In this document: positions 17,512 through 26,874 of the stretch, in pieces | Layout: each line of letters begins with the position of its first letter | Numbering within the stretch: the stretch's first letter is position 1 | Origin: Christiangramia flava JLT2011 | Lineage (GTDB): Bacteria > Bacteroidota > Bacteroidia > Flavobacteriales > Flavobacteriaceae | Length of the DNA stretch: 64,000 bases | Direction of reading: 5' to 3' | Assembly (NCBI RefSeq): GCF_001951155.1 | Contig: NZ_CP016359.1 | Location: forward strand, 310,001-374,000 | Notes under the pieces: generated by a model | What the model saw: only the letters and a program-made list of their open reading frames with translations | The model's database searches: none | Told to the model about the DNA's origin: nothing | Translations under genes and position numbers: made by a program

Positions 17512-19833
17512 TTATTTTACAAACAACTGCTTGTTTGGTTTACTGCTCATCCAGAACTTCAATTCTCCACCATTCATTATATCATCATGCTGAATAAAAG
17601 GTTCGGTAAGCTCTTTTCCATTCAGTTCCACCTTTTTCACGTAGACATTTTTATCGCTCTGGTTTTTGGCGATCACGGTAAATTTCTTGCCGTTATCAAG
17701 ATTCAATGTCGCTTCACTGATCGCGGGACTCCCGATCGCGTAATCTACCGATCCCGGAGCTACCGGATAAAATCCCAGCGTACTGAAGATATACCAGGCG
17801 CTCATCTGGCCAAAATCATCATTTCCGCTTAAACCATCAGCACCGTTCATATACTTCATTTTAAGAATCATCCTGATCTTGTCCTGGGCTTTCCACGGCT
17901 CATTCGTCCAGTCATACAAATAAGCGACATGGTGAGAAGGCTCATTTCCATGTACATAATTCCCGATAATTCCTTCACGGGAAATATCTTCTGTATTCTC
18001 AAAATACTTATCGGGTAATTCCATGGTAAACAGGGAATCCAGGTGTTGCGAAAACTGGTCTTTCCCGCCCATCATCTCAATCATTTCTGCAGGAGCATGT
18101 GGAACATACAAACTATAATTCCAGGAATTTCCTTCAATATAACCCTGGCCATGGGTATTCAGTTCATCAAATTCTTTTTTGAAAGTACCATCGCTCAATT
18201 TTGGGCGCATAAATCCAGATTTCGGATCGTAAACATTCTTATAATTTTCAGATCTTTTCATGAATTCTTCATAAACCTCATCATTTCCGATCTTCTTCGC
18301 AGCCTGAGCGATTGCCCAGTCATCATAAGCATATTCCAAAGTTTTAGAAACAGATGCACCATTTTTATCTTCAGGAACATAACCCATATCCATGTAATAT
18401 TGGAGTCCGTCATAATAGCCGGTTTTTGCCGTATTTACCATGGCGTCAAGAGCATGTTCATGATCAAAATCGGCATTACCCTTTACGATCGCATCAGCAA
18501 TTACCGAAGCACTGTGATACCCGATCATACACCAGTTCTCATTCCCATAATGCGACCAAACCGGAAGCATGGAATGCACACTCTGATCATAATGAGCCAT
18601 CATCGCCTGCACCATATCCTGATTTCTTTCAGGTTGTAACACATTGAAAAGCGGATGCAGTGCACGGTAGGTATCCCAAAATGAAAAACTGGTATAATTG
18701 GTAAAACCATCAGCCTGATGACGATTCCTGTCAATTCCCATGTATTGGCCATCGGTATCCATATATTCAGTCGGGCCTAAGAAAGCGTGGTACATTGCTG
18801 TATAAAAGTTGACCTTTTCTTCCTGGTCTTCTTCGGAAATATCCACTTTTGAAAGTTCTTTATTCCAGGTGTCTCTTGCCTGCTGGCGAACCTCATCAAA
18901 ATTCCATCCCGGAATTTCCTCCTTCATATTCTGAATGGCTCCCTCAGTACTCACCGGCGAAATTGCCAGTTTTACCTCCAAAGGTTCCGAAGTATCAAAG
19001 TCGAACCACATCCTGATCTGCTCTCCGGCAATCTCCGGGAAGTTATGCGCCTGATCAAATTTTCCCCAGAAACCACGATAAGGCTGTTTGTCGTATCGCT
19101 CTCTTCCGTATTCCTTGATCGGTTTATTGAAAGACATGGCGAAATACACTTTTCTGGTTCTTGCCCAGCCATTGGTCTGGCGATAACCGGTGACCAGCGT
19201 ATCATTTTCAACACGAACGAACGTCCATACGTTTTTATCTTCGTAATTGTAGATTCCATGCATCAGGTCAAAAACCAAATGGCTTTCCTTTCCTTCCGGA
19301 AAAGTATACCGATGCATTCCCACACGGGTAGAAGCGGTCATTTCAGCTTTAATATTATAATCGTCCAGCATCACGCTGTAATATCCCGCTTCAGCTGTTT
19401 CGCGATCATGAGAAAACCTGCTGCGATAACCACTTTCCGGATCGGACTCTGTTCCGGGATTCAGTTTCAGATCGCCTGTTGTCGGCATGATCAGGAAATC
19501 TCCAAGATCGGAATGCCCGGTTCCGCTGAAATGTGTATGACTGAAACCTACGATGGTGTTATCGTCATACTGGTAGCCAGCGCAATATTTATAAACATCA
19601 GGATTGTAGTGCCCGTCTACTGCATACGGAATTGTATCGGTATCGGGACTTAACTGAATACTTCCAAAAGGCACAGTAGCTCCGGGATACGTATGCCCCA
19701 TTTTTGCAGTCCCGATCATCGGGTCTACATACTGGGCAAAATCCTGATTTTCCTGCGCAGAAGTATTCGTATTAAATAGCAATGCTGAAAGGATGGCAAG
19801 TGATCCTGCAATCGTTCCGAAATTCTTTTTCAT
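17512..19833 (-). CDS. GH92 exo-alpha-mannosidase, canonical type
   Basis: This 773-residue protein has a Sec signal peptide (to TNTSAQE) and a complete GH92 fold. The substrate motif is HTHFSGTGHSDLGD. The general acid is Glu567 in EGNSWNY, and the base region is GNDDFGQMSAWY with Asp672 and Asp673. GH92 enzymes need Ca and release mannose from alpha-1,2, alpha-1,3, alpha-1,4 or alpha-1,6 linkages. The GNDD variant with the HTHFSGTGH motif is the commonest form. Linkage preference cannot be read from this. No lipobox is visible, so it is probably periplasmic. It follows GH43 by 15 bp. Confidence 0.93.
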   Translation of the reverse strand: MKKNFGTIAGSLAILSALLFNTNTSAQENQDFAQYVDPMIGTAKMGHTYPGATVPFGSIQLSPDTDTIPYAVDGHYNPDVYKYCAGYQYDDNTIVGFSHTHFSGTGHSDLGDFLIMPTTGDLKLNPGTESDPESGYRSRFSHDRETAEAGYYSVMLDDYNIKAEMTASTRVGMHRYTFPEGKESHLVFDLMHGIYNYEDKNVWTFVRVENDTLVTGYRQTNGWARTRKVYFAMSFNKPIKEYGRERYDKQPYRGFWGKFDQAHNFPEIAGEQIRMWFDFDTSEPLEVKLAISPVSTEGAIQNMKEEIPGWNFDEVRQQARDTWNKELSKVDISEEDQEEKVNFYTAMYHAFLGPTEYMDTDGQYMGIDRNRHQADGFTNYTSFSFWDTYRALHPLFNVLQPERNQDMVQAMMAHYDQSVHSMLPVWSHYGNENWCMIGYHSASVIADAIVKGNADFDHEHALDAMVNTAKTGYYDGLQYYMDMGYVPEDKNGASVSKTLEYAYDDWAIAQAAKKIGNDEVYEEFMKRSENYKNVYDPKSGFMRPKLSDGTFKKEFDELNTHGQGYIEGNSWNYSLYVPHAPAEMIEMMGGKDQFSQHLDSLFTMELPDKYFENTEDISREGIIGNYVHGNEPSHHVAYLYDWTNEPWKAQDKIRMILKMKYMNGADGLSGNDDFGQMSAWYIFSTLGFYPVAPGSVDYAIGSPAISEATLNLDNGKKFTVIAKNQSDKNVYVKKVELNGKELTEPFIQHDDIMNGGELKFWMSSKPNKQLFVK

Positions 19834-19848
19834 AGTAATTCTAATCGT

Positions 19849-20811
19849 TTATTTTTCTTTAGTAAGGTCCACGCCTTCGTTGGTAATGATAACCGGCTTG
19901 ATAAAACCGTCTTCATCGAAATACATTCTTTCAATACAGGTAACTCTTGAGTTCCCATCGGTTTCGGTTAGTGGTCTGCGGTGATATACAATATAATAAT
20001 CATCATTATCAGGATTCTGAATTATGGAATGATGCCCGGCACCAGTCGCGATATTCATATCCTGTTTCAGAATAGTTCCCACTCTTTCGAAAGGTCCCAA
20101 AGGAGAATCGGCAATGGCGTAAGCCACGCTATAATCCGGTCCTGTCCAGCCACCTTCAGACCACATGAAGTAATATTTCCCGTCGCGCTTAAACATGAAT
20201 GGACCTTCCACATATTTATCTGGAGTTACTTCTTTAAAAACGGTTCCGTCTTCAAAAGGAACAAAATCGGTAAAATCATCATTCATCTTGGCAACGTTGC
20301 AATGTCTCCATCCGCCGTAAAACATGTAATAATCATCGCCGTCCTTGTATACGAACTGGTCTATTGGCTGTGCTCCATTGTGAAATTTCCCAATCAGCGG
20401 TTCACCCAAAAGATCTTTAAAAGGTCCCTGAGGCTGATCGGCAACCGCGACTCCAATTCCGCCTAACTCCTCATCGCTCTGGATATCATTCGCGGCAAAG
20501 AACAGGTAATATTTATCTTCTTTGGAAATGATCGCCGGAGCCCACATGGCTTTTTCAGCCCATTTAACTTCGGAAGTATCGATGATTCGGTGATGATATT
20601 CCCAATTTACCAGGTCATCTGAAGAAAACGCGTCCATGAAAACCTGCTTTTCATATGGTGCAGAATAGGTTGGATATATCCAGTATTTGCCGTCAAAAAC
20701 GGTTCCTTCAGGATCTGCATACCAACCCGGAAAAACCGGGTTATTCTGTGCTTCGGAATGTATTCCGCAGAAAATAACAGCGGCCACAAACAGTATTTTT
20801 TTGAAATTCAT
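19849..20811 (-). CDS. GH43-like glycosidase
   Basis: This 320-residue protein has a signal peptide (to HSEAQ) and a single five-bladed beta-propeller. The three GH43 carboxylates are in place: Asp33 (YADPEG) as base, Asp151 (QPIDQF) as pKa modulator and Glu202 (YVEGPF) as acid. GH43 enzymes are mostly alpha-L-arabinofuranosidases, beta-xylosidases or beta-galactosidases. Its place between an MFS importer and a GH92 suggests removal of a side sugar from the mannan substrate. There is no C-terminal accessory domain, and the length is that of a bare catalytic module. The subfamily was not determined. Confidence 0.85.
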   Translation of the reverse strand: MNFKKILFVAAVIFCGIHSEAQNNPVFPGWYADPEGTVFDGKYWIYPTYSAPYEKQVFMDAFSSDDLVNWEYHHRIIDTSEVKWAEKAMWAPAIISKEDKYYLFFAANDIQSDEELGGIGVAVADQPQGPFKDLLGEPLIGKFHNGAQPIDQFVYKDGDDYYMFYGGWRHCNVAKMNDDFTDFVPFEDGTVFKEVTPDKYVEGPFMFKRDGKYYFMWSEGGWTGPDYSVAYAIADSPLGPFERVGTILKQDMNIATGAGHHSIIQNPDNDDYYIVYHRRPLTETDGNSRVTCIERMYFDEDGFIKPVIITNEGVDLTKEK

Positions 20812-20823
20812 ATTGAAATATAC

Positions 20824-22140
20824 TTAAATAGCTACTTCTCTCGATTTGTTCTTCAATCCGTAGAAGAAAATATAGGCATAACTCACGATTACGATCAGGA
20901 ACGCGATATCAAATCCGTATGAATCGGTTAAATAGCCAAAAGTTGGCGGGATCACCGCTCCTCCAACGATCATGGTACAAAGTATTCCAGATCCCTGGGG
21001 TTTATCGTTTCCGAGACCATCCAGCGCCAGACTGAAAATCGTCGGGAACATGATCGAGTTGAAAAGCCCCACGGCGATAAGTGTCCACATCGCCACCAGT
21101 CCTGTAGACATCGAGGAGATCAGGATCATCGCTACCGCACCCAATGCGAAACCTAAAAGAACTTTCGCCGGATTGATCAATTTGGTTAAATACGAACCTA
21201 TGAATCTACCGATCATCGCACCCGTCCAGTAGAAAGTTACAAAAACCCCTACTACCGCCATATCGCTGGAAGTGGTGATTCCCGAACTTAGAACCCATTC
21301 AGCTATAGTTTCCATAAAAGGAGTGTTTCGTACTGTTTCAGCGAGATTGAGCGTCAGGAAATAATTTACCATATAACTCCCTAAAGCAACTTCGGCTCCT
21401 ACATAAAAGAAGATCCCAAGCGCTCCCATCATCAAATTACGGTTTTTGAGGACTCCGCGATAATCGTTTGACGCCGCGGTATCCCCGATCTTCGGAAGAT
21501 TCACAAATACGAACACTAAGGCAATTACCCCGATAAATGCTGCAATTCCAAGAAACGGAACCTGGACTGCTGCCGCTTCGTTGATATAGTAATCGGTACG
21601 GGCTGCTTCTCCAAGGGCTTCAATCTCACCAGTGGTCATCACTTTATCCTTCAGAATAAATAATGCCCCGATCGCCGGAGCGATAGCAGTTCCCAGAGAA
21701 TTAAATGCCTGAGATAAATTTAATCGGCTTGATGCCGTCCTTTCCGGACCAAGTACGGTGACATATGGATTTGCCGCTACCTGCAATACGGTAATTCCCG
21801 CGGCCAGCATAAAATAAGCCAGCATGAATATTCCGAAAACGCGCATAGATGCCGCCGGGTAAAAAAGCAGGCAGCCCACTCCCATTGTAACCAGCCCCAG
21901 AATAATTCCGCGTTTATAACCAATTTTTGAAAGGATATATCCCGCCGGGATCGATAAGACGAAATAGGCTCCGAAAAAGGCAAATTGCACCATTCCGGCC
22001 TGGAAATAACTTAAGGTAAAGACTTCTTTGAGTCTTGGAATTAACGAATCTACCAGTACCGTAATGAATCCCCAAAGGAAAAACAGGACGGTTAAAAATA
22101 TAAAGGCAGTTCGGTAAGATTTATTTTGATTTTGATCCAT
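20824..22140 (-). CDS. MFS sugar permease (FucP/GluP-like)
   Basis: This 438-residue protein has about 12 hydrophobic segments and no signal peptide, as expected for an inner-membrane MFS carrier. The pattern matches the FucP/glucose-galactose permease group: FFLWGFITVLVDSLIP in TM1, an early GYKRG loop, and NPYVTVLGP after TM4. These carriers are sugar/proton symporters. In this operon it would bring free mannose, or a sugar derived from it, into the cytoplasm after periplasmic digestion by the GH92 and GH125 enzymes. It is 4 bp from the upstream GH92 and 12 bp from the downstream GH43. The nearby ROK kinase would then phosphorylate the imported hexose. Confidence 0.9.
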   Translation of the reverse strand: MDQNQNKSYRTAFIFLTVLFFLWGFITVLVDSLIPRLKEVFTLSYFQAGMVQFAFFGAYFVLSIPAGYILSKIGYKRGIILGLVTMGVGCLLFYPAASMRVFGIFMLAYFMLAAGITVLQVAANPYVTVLGPERTASSRLNLSQAFNSLGTAIAPAIGALFILKDKVMTTGEIEALGEAARTDYYINEAAAVQVPFLGIAAFIGVIALVFVFVNLPKIGDTAASNDYRGVLKNRNLMMGALGIFFYVGAEVALGSYMVNYFLTLNLAETVRNTPFMETIAEWVLSSGITTSSDMAVVGVFVTFYWTGAMIGRFIGSYLTKLINPAKVLLGFALGAVAMILISSMSTGLVAMWTLIAVGLFNSIMFPTIFSLALDGLGNDKPQGSGILCTMIVGGAVIPPTFGYLTDSYGFDIAFLIVIVSYAYIFFYGLKNKSREVAI

Positions 22141-22144
22141 TTAC

Positions 22145-24442
22145 TTAATCGTTAGCTGTTGAAAAAGAATACGGGAAGTCTTCTTTTTTAGTTCCACGTT
22201 GTTTGTTTGGCTCTGGTCCCATTTCATATTTTATGGTCGCTCCCTTCATTAATTCGGAATGTTCCAGATAGTTCTTATCGTACACTTTTCCGTTTACGGT
22301 CATCTTCTGAATGTAGATATTCTTATCTGAATTTTCAGGCGCATTGATCTGTACCTTCTTTCCGTTTTCCAGGTTGATCGTGATATATTTAAACAAAGGC
22401 GCTCCCAAAACGTACTGATCTACCGCCGGTGTTACCGGATAGAATCCCATTGCTGAAAACACATACCAGGCTGAAGTTTGCCCGTTATCCTCGTCACCAC
22501 AATACCCATCTGGAGTTGCCATATACATCCTGTCCATGGTTTCTCTAACCCATTTCTGAGTTTTCCATGGCGCTCCGGCATAATTGTATAAATAGATCAT
22601 ATGCTGAATTGGCTGATTTCCGTGGGCATACTGTCCCATATCGGCGATCTGCATTTCACGAATCTCGTGGATCACTCCGCCATAAACACTTTCATCAAAA
22701 ACTGGGGGCATGGAGAAAACCGAATCCAGTTTCTGAACGAATTTCTCTTTTCCGCCAATCAGATCAACAAGTCCCTGAACATCGTGAAAAACCGACCAGC
22801 TATAGTGCCAGCTGTTCCCCTCAGTAAAAGGATTCCCCCATTTGAACGGATTGAAATCTTCCTGCCAACTGCCATCTTCATTTTTTCCGCGCATCAATCC
22901 GTAGCCTGGATCGAAAAGATTTTTATAATTCATACTGCGCTCTTTGTAGATCTCGATCTCTTTTTTCGGTTTCCCGATCGCTTTTCCGAATTGATAGATC
23001 GCAAAATCGTCATATGCATACTCCAGCGTTCGGGCAGCACTTTCATTCACGCCCACATCGTAAGGCACATAACCAAGATCGTTGTAGTATGGAGCTCCGG
23101 CACGCCCAACGGCCGTCATTGGCCCTTCATTGTTGGCACCGTTTACGAGCGCATCCCAAAGGGTTTCCGTATCATAACCTCTAAGACCTTTGATATAAGC
23201 ATCGGCCACTACAGAGGCGGAGTTGTTACCCACCATGATATTGGCGTAACCCGGGCTCGACCATTCCGGTAACCAGCCACCTTCTTTAAAATCATTAGCC
23301 AGACCCGCCTGCATTTCTTTATTGATAGAAGGGTAGGCAAGATTTAAGAATGGATACAAGGCGCGGAAAGTATCCCAGAAACCAGTACCGGCGAACATAT
23401 ATCCAGGAAGGATCTTACCGTTATAAGGGCTCCAGTGAACGATCTCGTCGTCTTTGTTGATCTCGTATAATTTATTCGGAAAGAATAATGTTCTGTATAA
23501 ACAGGAATAGAATGTTTGAAATTGTTCCACGGTTCCACCGCCTACTTCAATCCGTCCTAATTTTTCATTCCACAGATCACGGGCTTTTTGCTTGGTTGTT
23601 TCAAAATCATTTGAAGCGATCTCTCTGTCCAGGTTCAATTCCGCCTGCTCAAAACTGATGAAAGAAGATGCCACTTTTGCATTGATCACTTCACCATCTT
23701 TGGTTTTAAAACCTACAATAGCTCCGGCATGATCAGCTTCCATCTCGGCCTGACCCTTTGCAAGGTTCTCCCCTTCCCAGGTATTTATATTATCAAAAGG
23801 CTTATCAAACTGAATAACGAAATAGTTCTTAAAATCTGTCAGTTTTCCACGGGCATATTTCGTGGTGTACCCGATGATCTTGTTTTCCTCAGGAATCACT
23901 TTTACATAAGATCCCTTATCAAAAGGATCGATCACTACGTATGAACTGTCAGATTCAGGAAAAGTAAATTTGAATTGTGCCGCACGCTCAGTTGGTGTTA
24001 ATTCCACAGTCACATCATGATCTGCCAGATAAACCTTGTAGTAATACGGAGTAGAAACTTCCGCTTTATGTGAGAACCAGCTGGCGCGATCATCCTGATT
24101 GAATTTCATTCCGCCAGTCACAGGCATCAATGAAAACTGACCATAATCGTTCATCCAGGGAGATGGCTGGTGAGTCTGCTTGAAACCGCGGATCTTTTCA
24201 GCATCATAGGTATATGCCCAACCATGACCCATTGGCCCGGTTTGCGGCGTCCAGAAGTTCATTCCCCATGGCACTGCCACGGCAGGATACGTATTACCAT
24301 TTGATAATCCAGGGCTCGAATCGGTCCCCATCAGCGGATTCACATAATCTACCGGATTCTCTACCTTTTCCAGTATAGTTTTCTGGGCTTGTGTAATATT
24401 AAAACATACTAGCGCCAGAATGATAAAGTTTAATTTTTTCAT
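22145..24442 (-). CDS. GH92 exo-alpha-mannosidase, GDED type
   Basis: This 765-residue protein has a signal peptide (to ITQAQ). The substrate motif is QTHQPSPWMNDYG, the general acid Glu541 is in TEGNSWHY, and the base region GDEDNGQTSAWY has Asp650, Glu651 and Asp652. The GDED form and QPSPW motif separate it and its paralogue at 29549 from the GNDD-type GH92 at 17512. The two groups probably split linkage types between them. The C-terminal sandwich ends with PNKQRGTKKEDFPYSF, a tail almost repeated in the paralogue. The gene is 14 bp downstream of the ROK kinase and 4 bp upstream of the MFS importer. Confidence 0.93.
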   Translation of the reverse strand: MKKLNFIILALVCFNITQAQKTILEKVENPVDYVNPLMGTDSSPGLSNGNTYPAVAVPWGMNFWTPQTGPMGHGWAYTYDAEKIRGFKQTHQPSPWMNDYGQFSLMPVTGGMKFNQDDRASWFSHKAEVSTPYYYKVYLADHDVTVELTPTERAAQFKFTFPESDSSYVVIDPFDKGSYVKVIPEENKIIGYTTKYARGKLTDFKNYFVIQFDKPFDNINTWEGENLAKGQAEMEADHAGAIVGFKTKDGEVINAKVASSFISFEQAELNLDREIASNDFETTKQKARDLWNEKLGRIEVGGGTVEQFQTFYSCLYRTLFFPNKLYEINKDDEIVHWSPYNGKILPGYMFAGTGFWDTFRALYPFLNLAYPSINKEMQAGLANDFKEGGWLPEWSSPGYANIMVGNNSASVVADAYIKGLRGYDTETLWDALVNGANNEGPMTAVGRAGAPYYNDLGYVPYDVGVNESAARTLEYAYDDFAIYQFGKAIGKPKKEIEIYKERSMNYKNLFDPGYGLMRGKNEDGSWQEDFNPFKWGNPFTEGNSWHYSWSVFHDVQGLVDLIGGKEKFVQKLDSVFSMPPVFDESVYGGVIHEIREMQIADMGQYAHGNQPIQHMIYLYNYAGAPWKTQKWVRETMDRMYMATPDGYCGDEDNGQTSAWYVFSAMGFYPVTPAVDQYVLGAPLFKYITINLENGKKVQINAPENSDKNIYIQKMTVNGKVYDKNYLEHSELMKGATIKYEMGPEPNKQRGTKKEDFPYSFSTAND

Positions 24443-24456
24443 TTTTCTAATTCAGT

Positions 24457-25377
24457 TTAAATAGCAGGTAAATTATTTTTGATCTTGTTCCAGAACGGTT
24501 CATTGAAAAGGTAAGAAGAACCAATTATCCCGGCTTCTTCGGTATTTTCAACAATTGCCACAGGAACCTCGCGATTATTGCTTTTCCACTTCTTCAAGAC
24601 AGAAGGCATGAACAGATCATGCGATTTGGCAATGCTTCCGCCTAAAACAAGGAGATCAGCATCAAAATTCTGAAGATGCGGCAAAAGGAAATTGCTCATG
24701 TTTTCAGCAAATTCCTCAAATATTTCGGTAGTATCAATTTTCTTGTTCTTAACCAGGTCCTTCACGCCGCCTACTCCATTTTTTCCAGAGATCTGCTGAT
24801 ATTTTGAAATGAACCAGCGCGTGGAAAAATAATCGTCAGCGATGCCGTCCTGGAAATCCTTGTCCCAAAGACAACCGTCTTCCGGCACATCTTTTTGATT
24901 GACAAGCGGAATGTTGTCTTCTAAGAATGCGGCACCAAAACCGGTTCCCAGAGTGATCGCAACCACACGGTGACTGTTTTTGGTCCTGTTAATAAGCGTT
25001 CCTCCTACTCCAAAAGAAGTCGCGTCATTTAAAAAACGAATGGGCAATTCTTTTGAAAAATAGTGCGGAAGCTCTTCTTTTACCGAAACCCCGTAAAGGC
25101 TCTCATATTTGTCATTTCTTTCAAAAAGGGCAACACCCTCTTTATATCTGAAAGGTCCTGGCATGGCTATTCCCACACCCAGGATTTCCTGATCTTTTAC
25201 CGGCTCAATACTCTGATTGATGACCCTAGACCAGTTCTTGAAAATTTCTTCTTTTGAGGCCTTATTGTTCACGTCGCCATGAAAGTAGGAGCCGGGAATG
25301 ATTTCCGACTTCTCCATATCAACAGCCGCACTGCTAATGTGACTTCCTCCTATATCAACTCCAATGGCTATTGGCAT
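24457..25377 (-). CDS. ROK-family sugar kinase without the zinc motif
   Basis: This 306-residue cytoplasmic protein has the ASKHA phosphate loop DIGGSHIS near residue 10 and a second loop LGTGFGAAF typical of ROK kinases. The classic ROK zinc-binding Cys cluster is absent. Only a single Cys (DGCLW) is near the expected place. That resembles the polyphosphate/ATP-glucokinase-like side of the family rather than repressors, and there is no HTH domain. In this setting a mannose or hexose kinase giving the 6-phosphate is the simplest role, following import by the MFS carrier. No mannose-6-phosphate isomerase is seen in the window. It lies 55 bp after GH125. Confidence 0.83.
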   Translation of the reverse strand: MPIAIGVDIGGSHISSAAVDMEKSEIIPGSYFHGDVNNKASKEEIFKNWSRVINQSIEPVKDQEILGVGIAMPGPFRYKEGVALFERNDKYESLYGVSVKEELPHYFSKELPIRFLNDATSFGVGGTLINRTKNSHRVVAITLGTGFGAAFLEDNIPLVNQKDVPEDGCLWDKDFQDGIADDYFSTRWFISKYQQISGKNGVGGVKDLVKNKKIDTTEIFEEFAENMSNFLLPHLQNFDADLLVLGGSIAKSHDLFMPSVLKKWKSNNREVPVAIVENTEEAGIIGSSYLFNEPFWNKIKNNLPAI

Positions 25378-25432
25378 TTTGCTTTGTCTTTTTATGGTGT
25401 TTAGATTTTCGATTCGGTTTAGTAGGGTTGGT

Positions 25433-26866
25433 TTAAGTTAAAAGTTCCGGGTTCTCCTTATAGGTCTTCCAAAGAAATTCTCCGAAAAGTGTATTGGCCC
25501 AGGCAAACCAGGAACGAGAAAAGTTCTTTGGATCATCCTTATGAAAAGATTCATGCATGAACCCGGTTTCACCATGAGTATTCTTTAATGTCTCAGTACA
25601 TTTTTTGATCTCGTCATGATCAAGGCTGGTTAAACCTTTCATGGTAAGAGACATTGGCCAGATCATATCCATTCCCACGTGCGGTCCGCCAATACCTTCA
25701 GCAGCTTTACCGCGGAAGAAAAACGGATTGTCTTCAGACCAGATGAATTTTCTGGTATTCTCGTACACTTCATCATCATGCGTGATCGCATCGAGGTAAG
25801 GCAGCGATAATAAACTTGGCACATTGGCATCATCCATCATCAGTTTATTTCCGAAGCCATCGATTTCAAAAGCATAGATCTTTCCGTATTTTTCATGCTC
25901 AACGATCGCATATTCATGCAACGCATTTTCCACTTCTTTGCTTAAGCTTTCCATTTCTGAAGCGGTTTCGCTATCTCCCGAAAGCTCTCTCAACATTTCT
26001 GCAGCCTGGTTCAGGCTCACCACGGCAAAGAAATTGGAAGGAACTAAAAATGAAAATACTGTCGCATCATCACTAGGCCTAAATGCCGAACAGATCAGTC
26101 CAACTGGATTCACAGGATAACCATAACCTCTCAAAGCACGCGTATCTGTTGCATGTGGCGTTTCCCTCATAAAAGAGTACTCCCCGCGATCTTCTTTTTG
26201 CTGCTGATCCTTGAAAACGGATAAAATAGATTTCATCGCTTTTTGCCAGTCTTCATCAAATGGACTGGTATCGCCGGTAGTTTTCCAGTAATTGTATCCC
26301 AGCCTAATTGGATAACACAGCGAATCGATCTCCCATTTACGTTCGTGAACTCCCGGTTTCATATCGGTCAAATCACTCGCCCATTCTCCAACTTTGGTCG
26401 GATCATCGTAAAAAGCATTGGCATACGGGTCTTTCAGAATATAGCTCGTCTGGCGATTTACCACACCAGCTATCAGGTTCTGTAATTTTTTATCCTCACC
26501 AGCGAAAGCCATATATGGCCAAACCTGGGCAGAACTATCTCGAAGCCACATAGCATCGATGTCACCCGTGATTACGTAAGTGTCAGGCTTTCCATTCTTT
26601 TCGGTATAAGTAACCGTGGTATCTAGAGTATTTGGAAAGCAATTATTGAATAGCCATCCCAACTCTTCATCTTTTACATTCTTCTGAAATTCCTTGATCG
26701 CCTTTTCGATCACCTTGCTCTGGAAATTTCTTTCACTTTCTGCCACACGAACGATCGGGAAATCTTTTGATCCAAAAACCGGATTTCCACCGATCATCTC
26801 CAGAGGATTCAACATTGCCAGTCCTCCTGCAAGTGCCGTATTCTGTATAAATAATCTTCTTTTCAT
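25433..26866 (-). CDS. GH125 exo-alpha-1,6-mannosidase
   Basis: This 477-residue protein has a Tat-like or Sec leader (MKRRLFIQNTALAGG). The (alpha/alpha)6 barrel shows the GH125 signature GDIDAMWLRDSSAQVWPY from residue 101, which holds the general-acid Asp. Glu439 in GFMHESFHKDD is the likely general base. GH125 removes alpha-1,6-linked mannose with inversion, finishing the backbone that GH76 cuts. The leader has KRRLFIQ ahead of a short hydrophobic run, close to a twin-arginine motif, so the export route is uncertain. It sits 8 bp after GH97. Confidence 0.94.
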   Translation of the reverse strand: MKRRLFIQNTALAGGLAMLNPLEMIGGNPVFGSKDFPIVRVAESERNFQSKVIEKAIKEFQKNVKDEELGWLFNNCFPNTLDTTVTYTEKNGKPDTYVITGDIDAMWLRDSSAQVWPYMAFAGEDKKLQNLIAGVVNRQTSYILKDPYANAFYDDPTKVGEWASDLTDMKPGVHERKWEIDSLCYPIRLGYNYWKTTGDTSPFDEDWQKAMKSILSVFKDQQQKEDRGEYSFMRETPHATDTRALRGYGYPVNPVGLICSAFRPSDDATVFSFLVPSNFFAVVSLNQAAEMLRELSGDSETASEMESLSKEVENALHEYAIVEHEKYGKIYAFEIDGFGNKLMMDDANVPSLLSLPYLDAITHDDEVYENTRKFIWSEDNPFFFRGKAAEGIGGPHVGMDMIWPMSLTMKGLTSLDHDEIKKCTETLKNTHGETGFMHESFHKDDPKNFSRSWFAWANTLFGEFLWKTYKENPELLT

Positions 26867-26874
26867 TCTAATAA

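Noticed and set aside
18043..18639. 198-codon plus-strand frame
   Set aside because: It is antisense to the conserved C-terminal half of a GH92 gene and has no signal, domain or start context of its own.
19045..19653. 202-codon plus-strand frame
   Set aside because: It is a shadow of the GH92 gene at 17512 on the opposite strand.
22601..23272. 223-codon plus-strand frame
   Set aside because: It is antisense to the catalytic region of the GH92 gene at 22145, whose motifs are intact.
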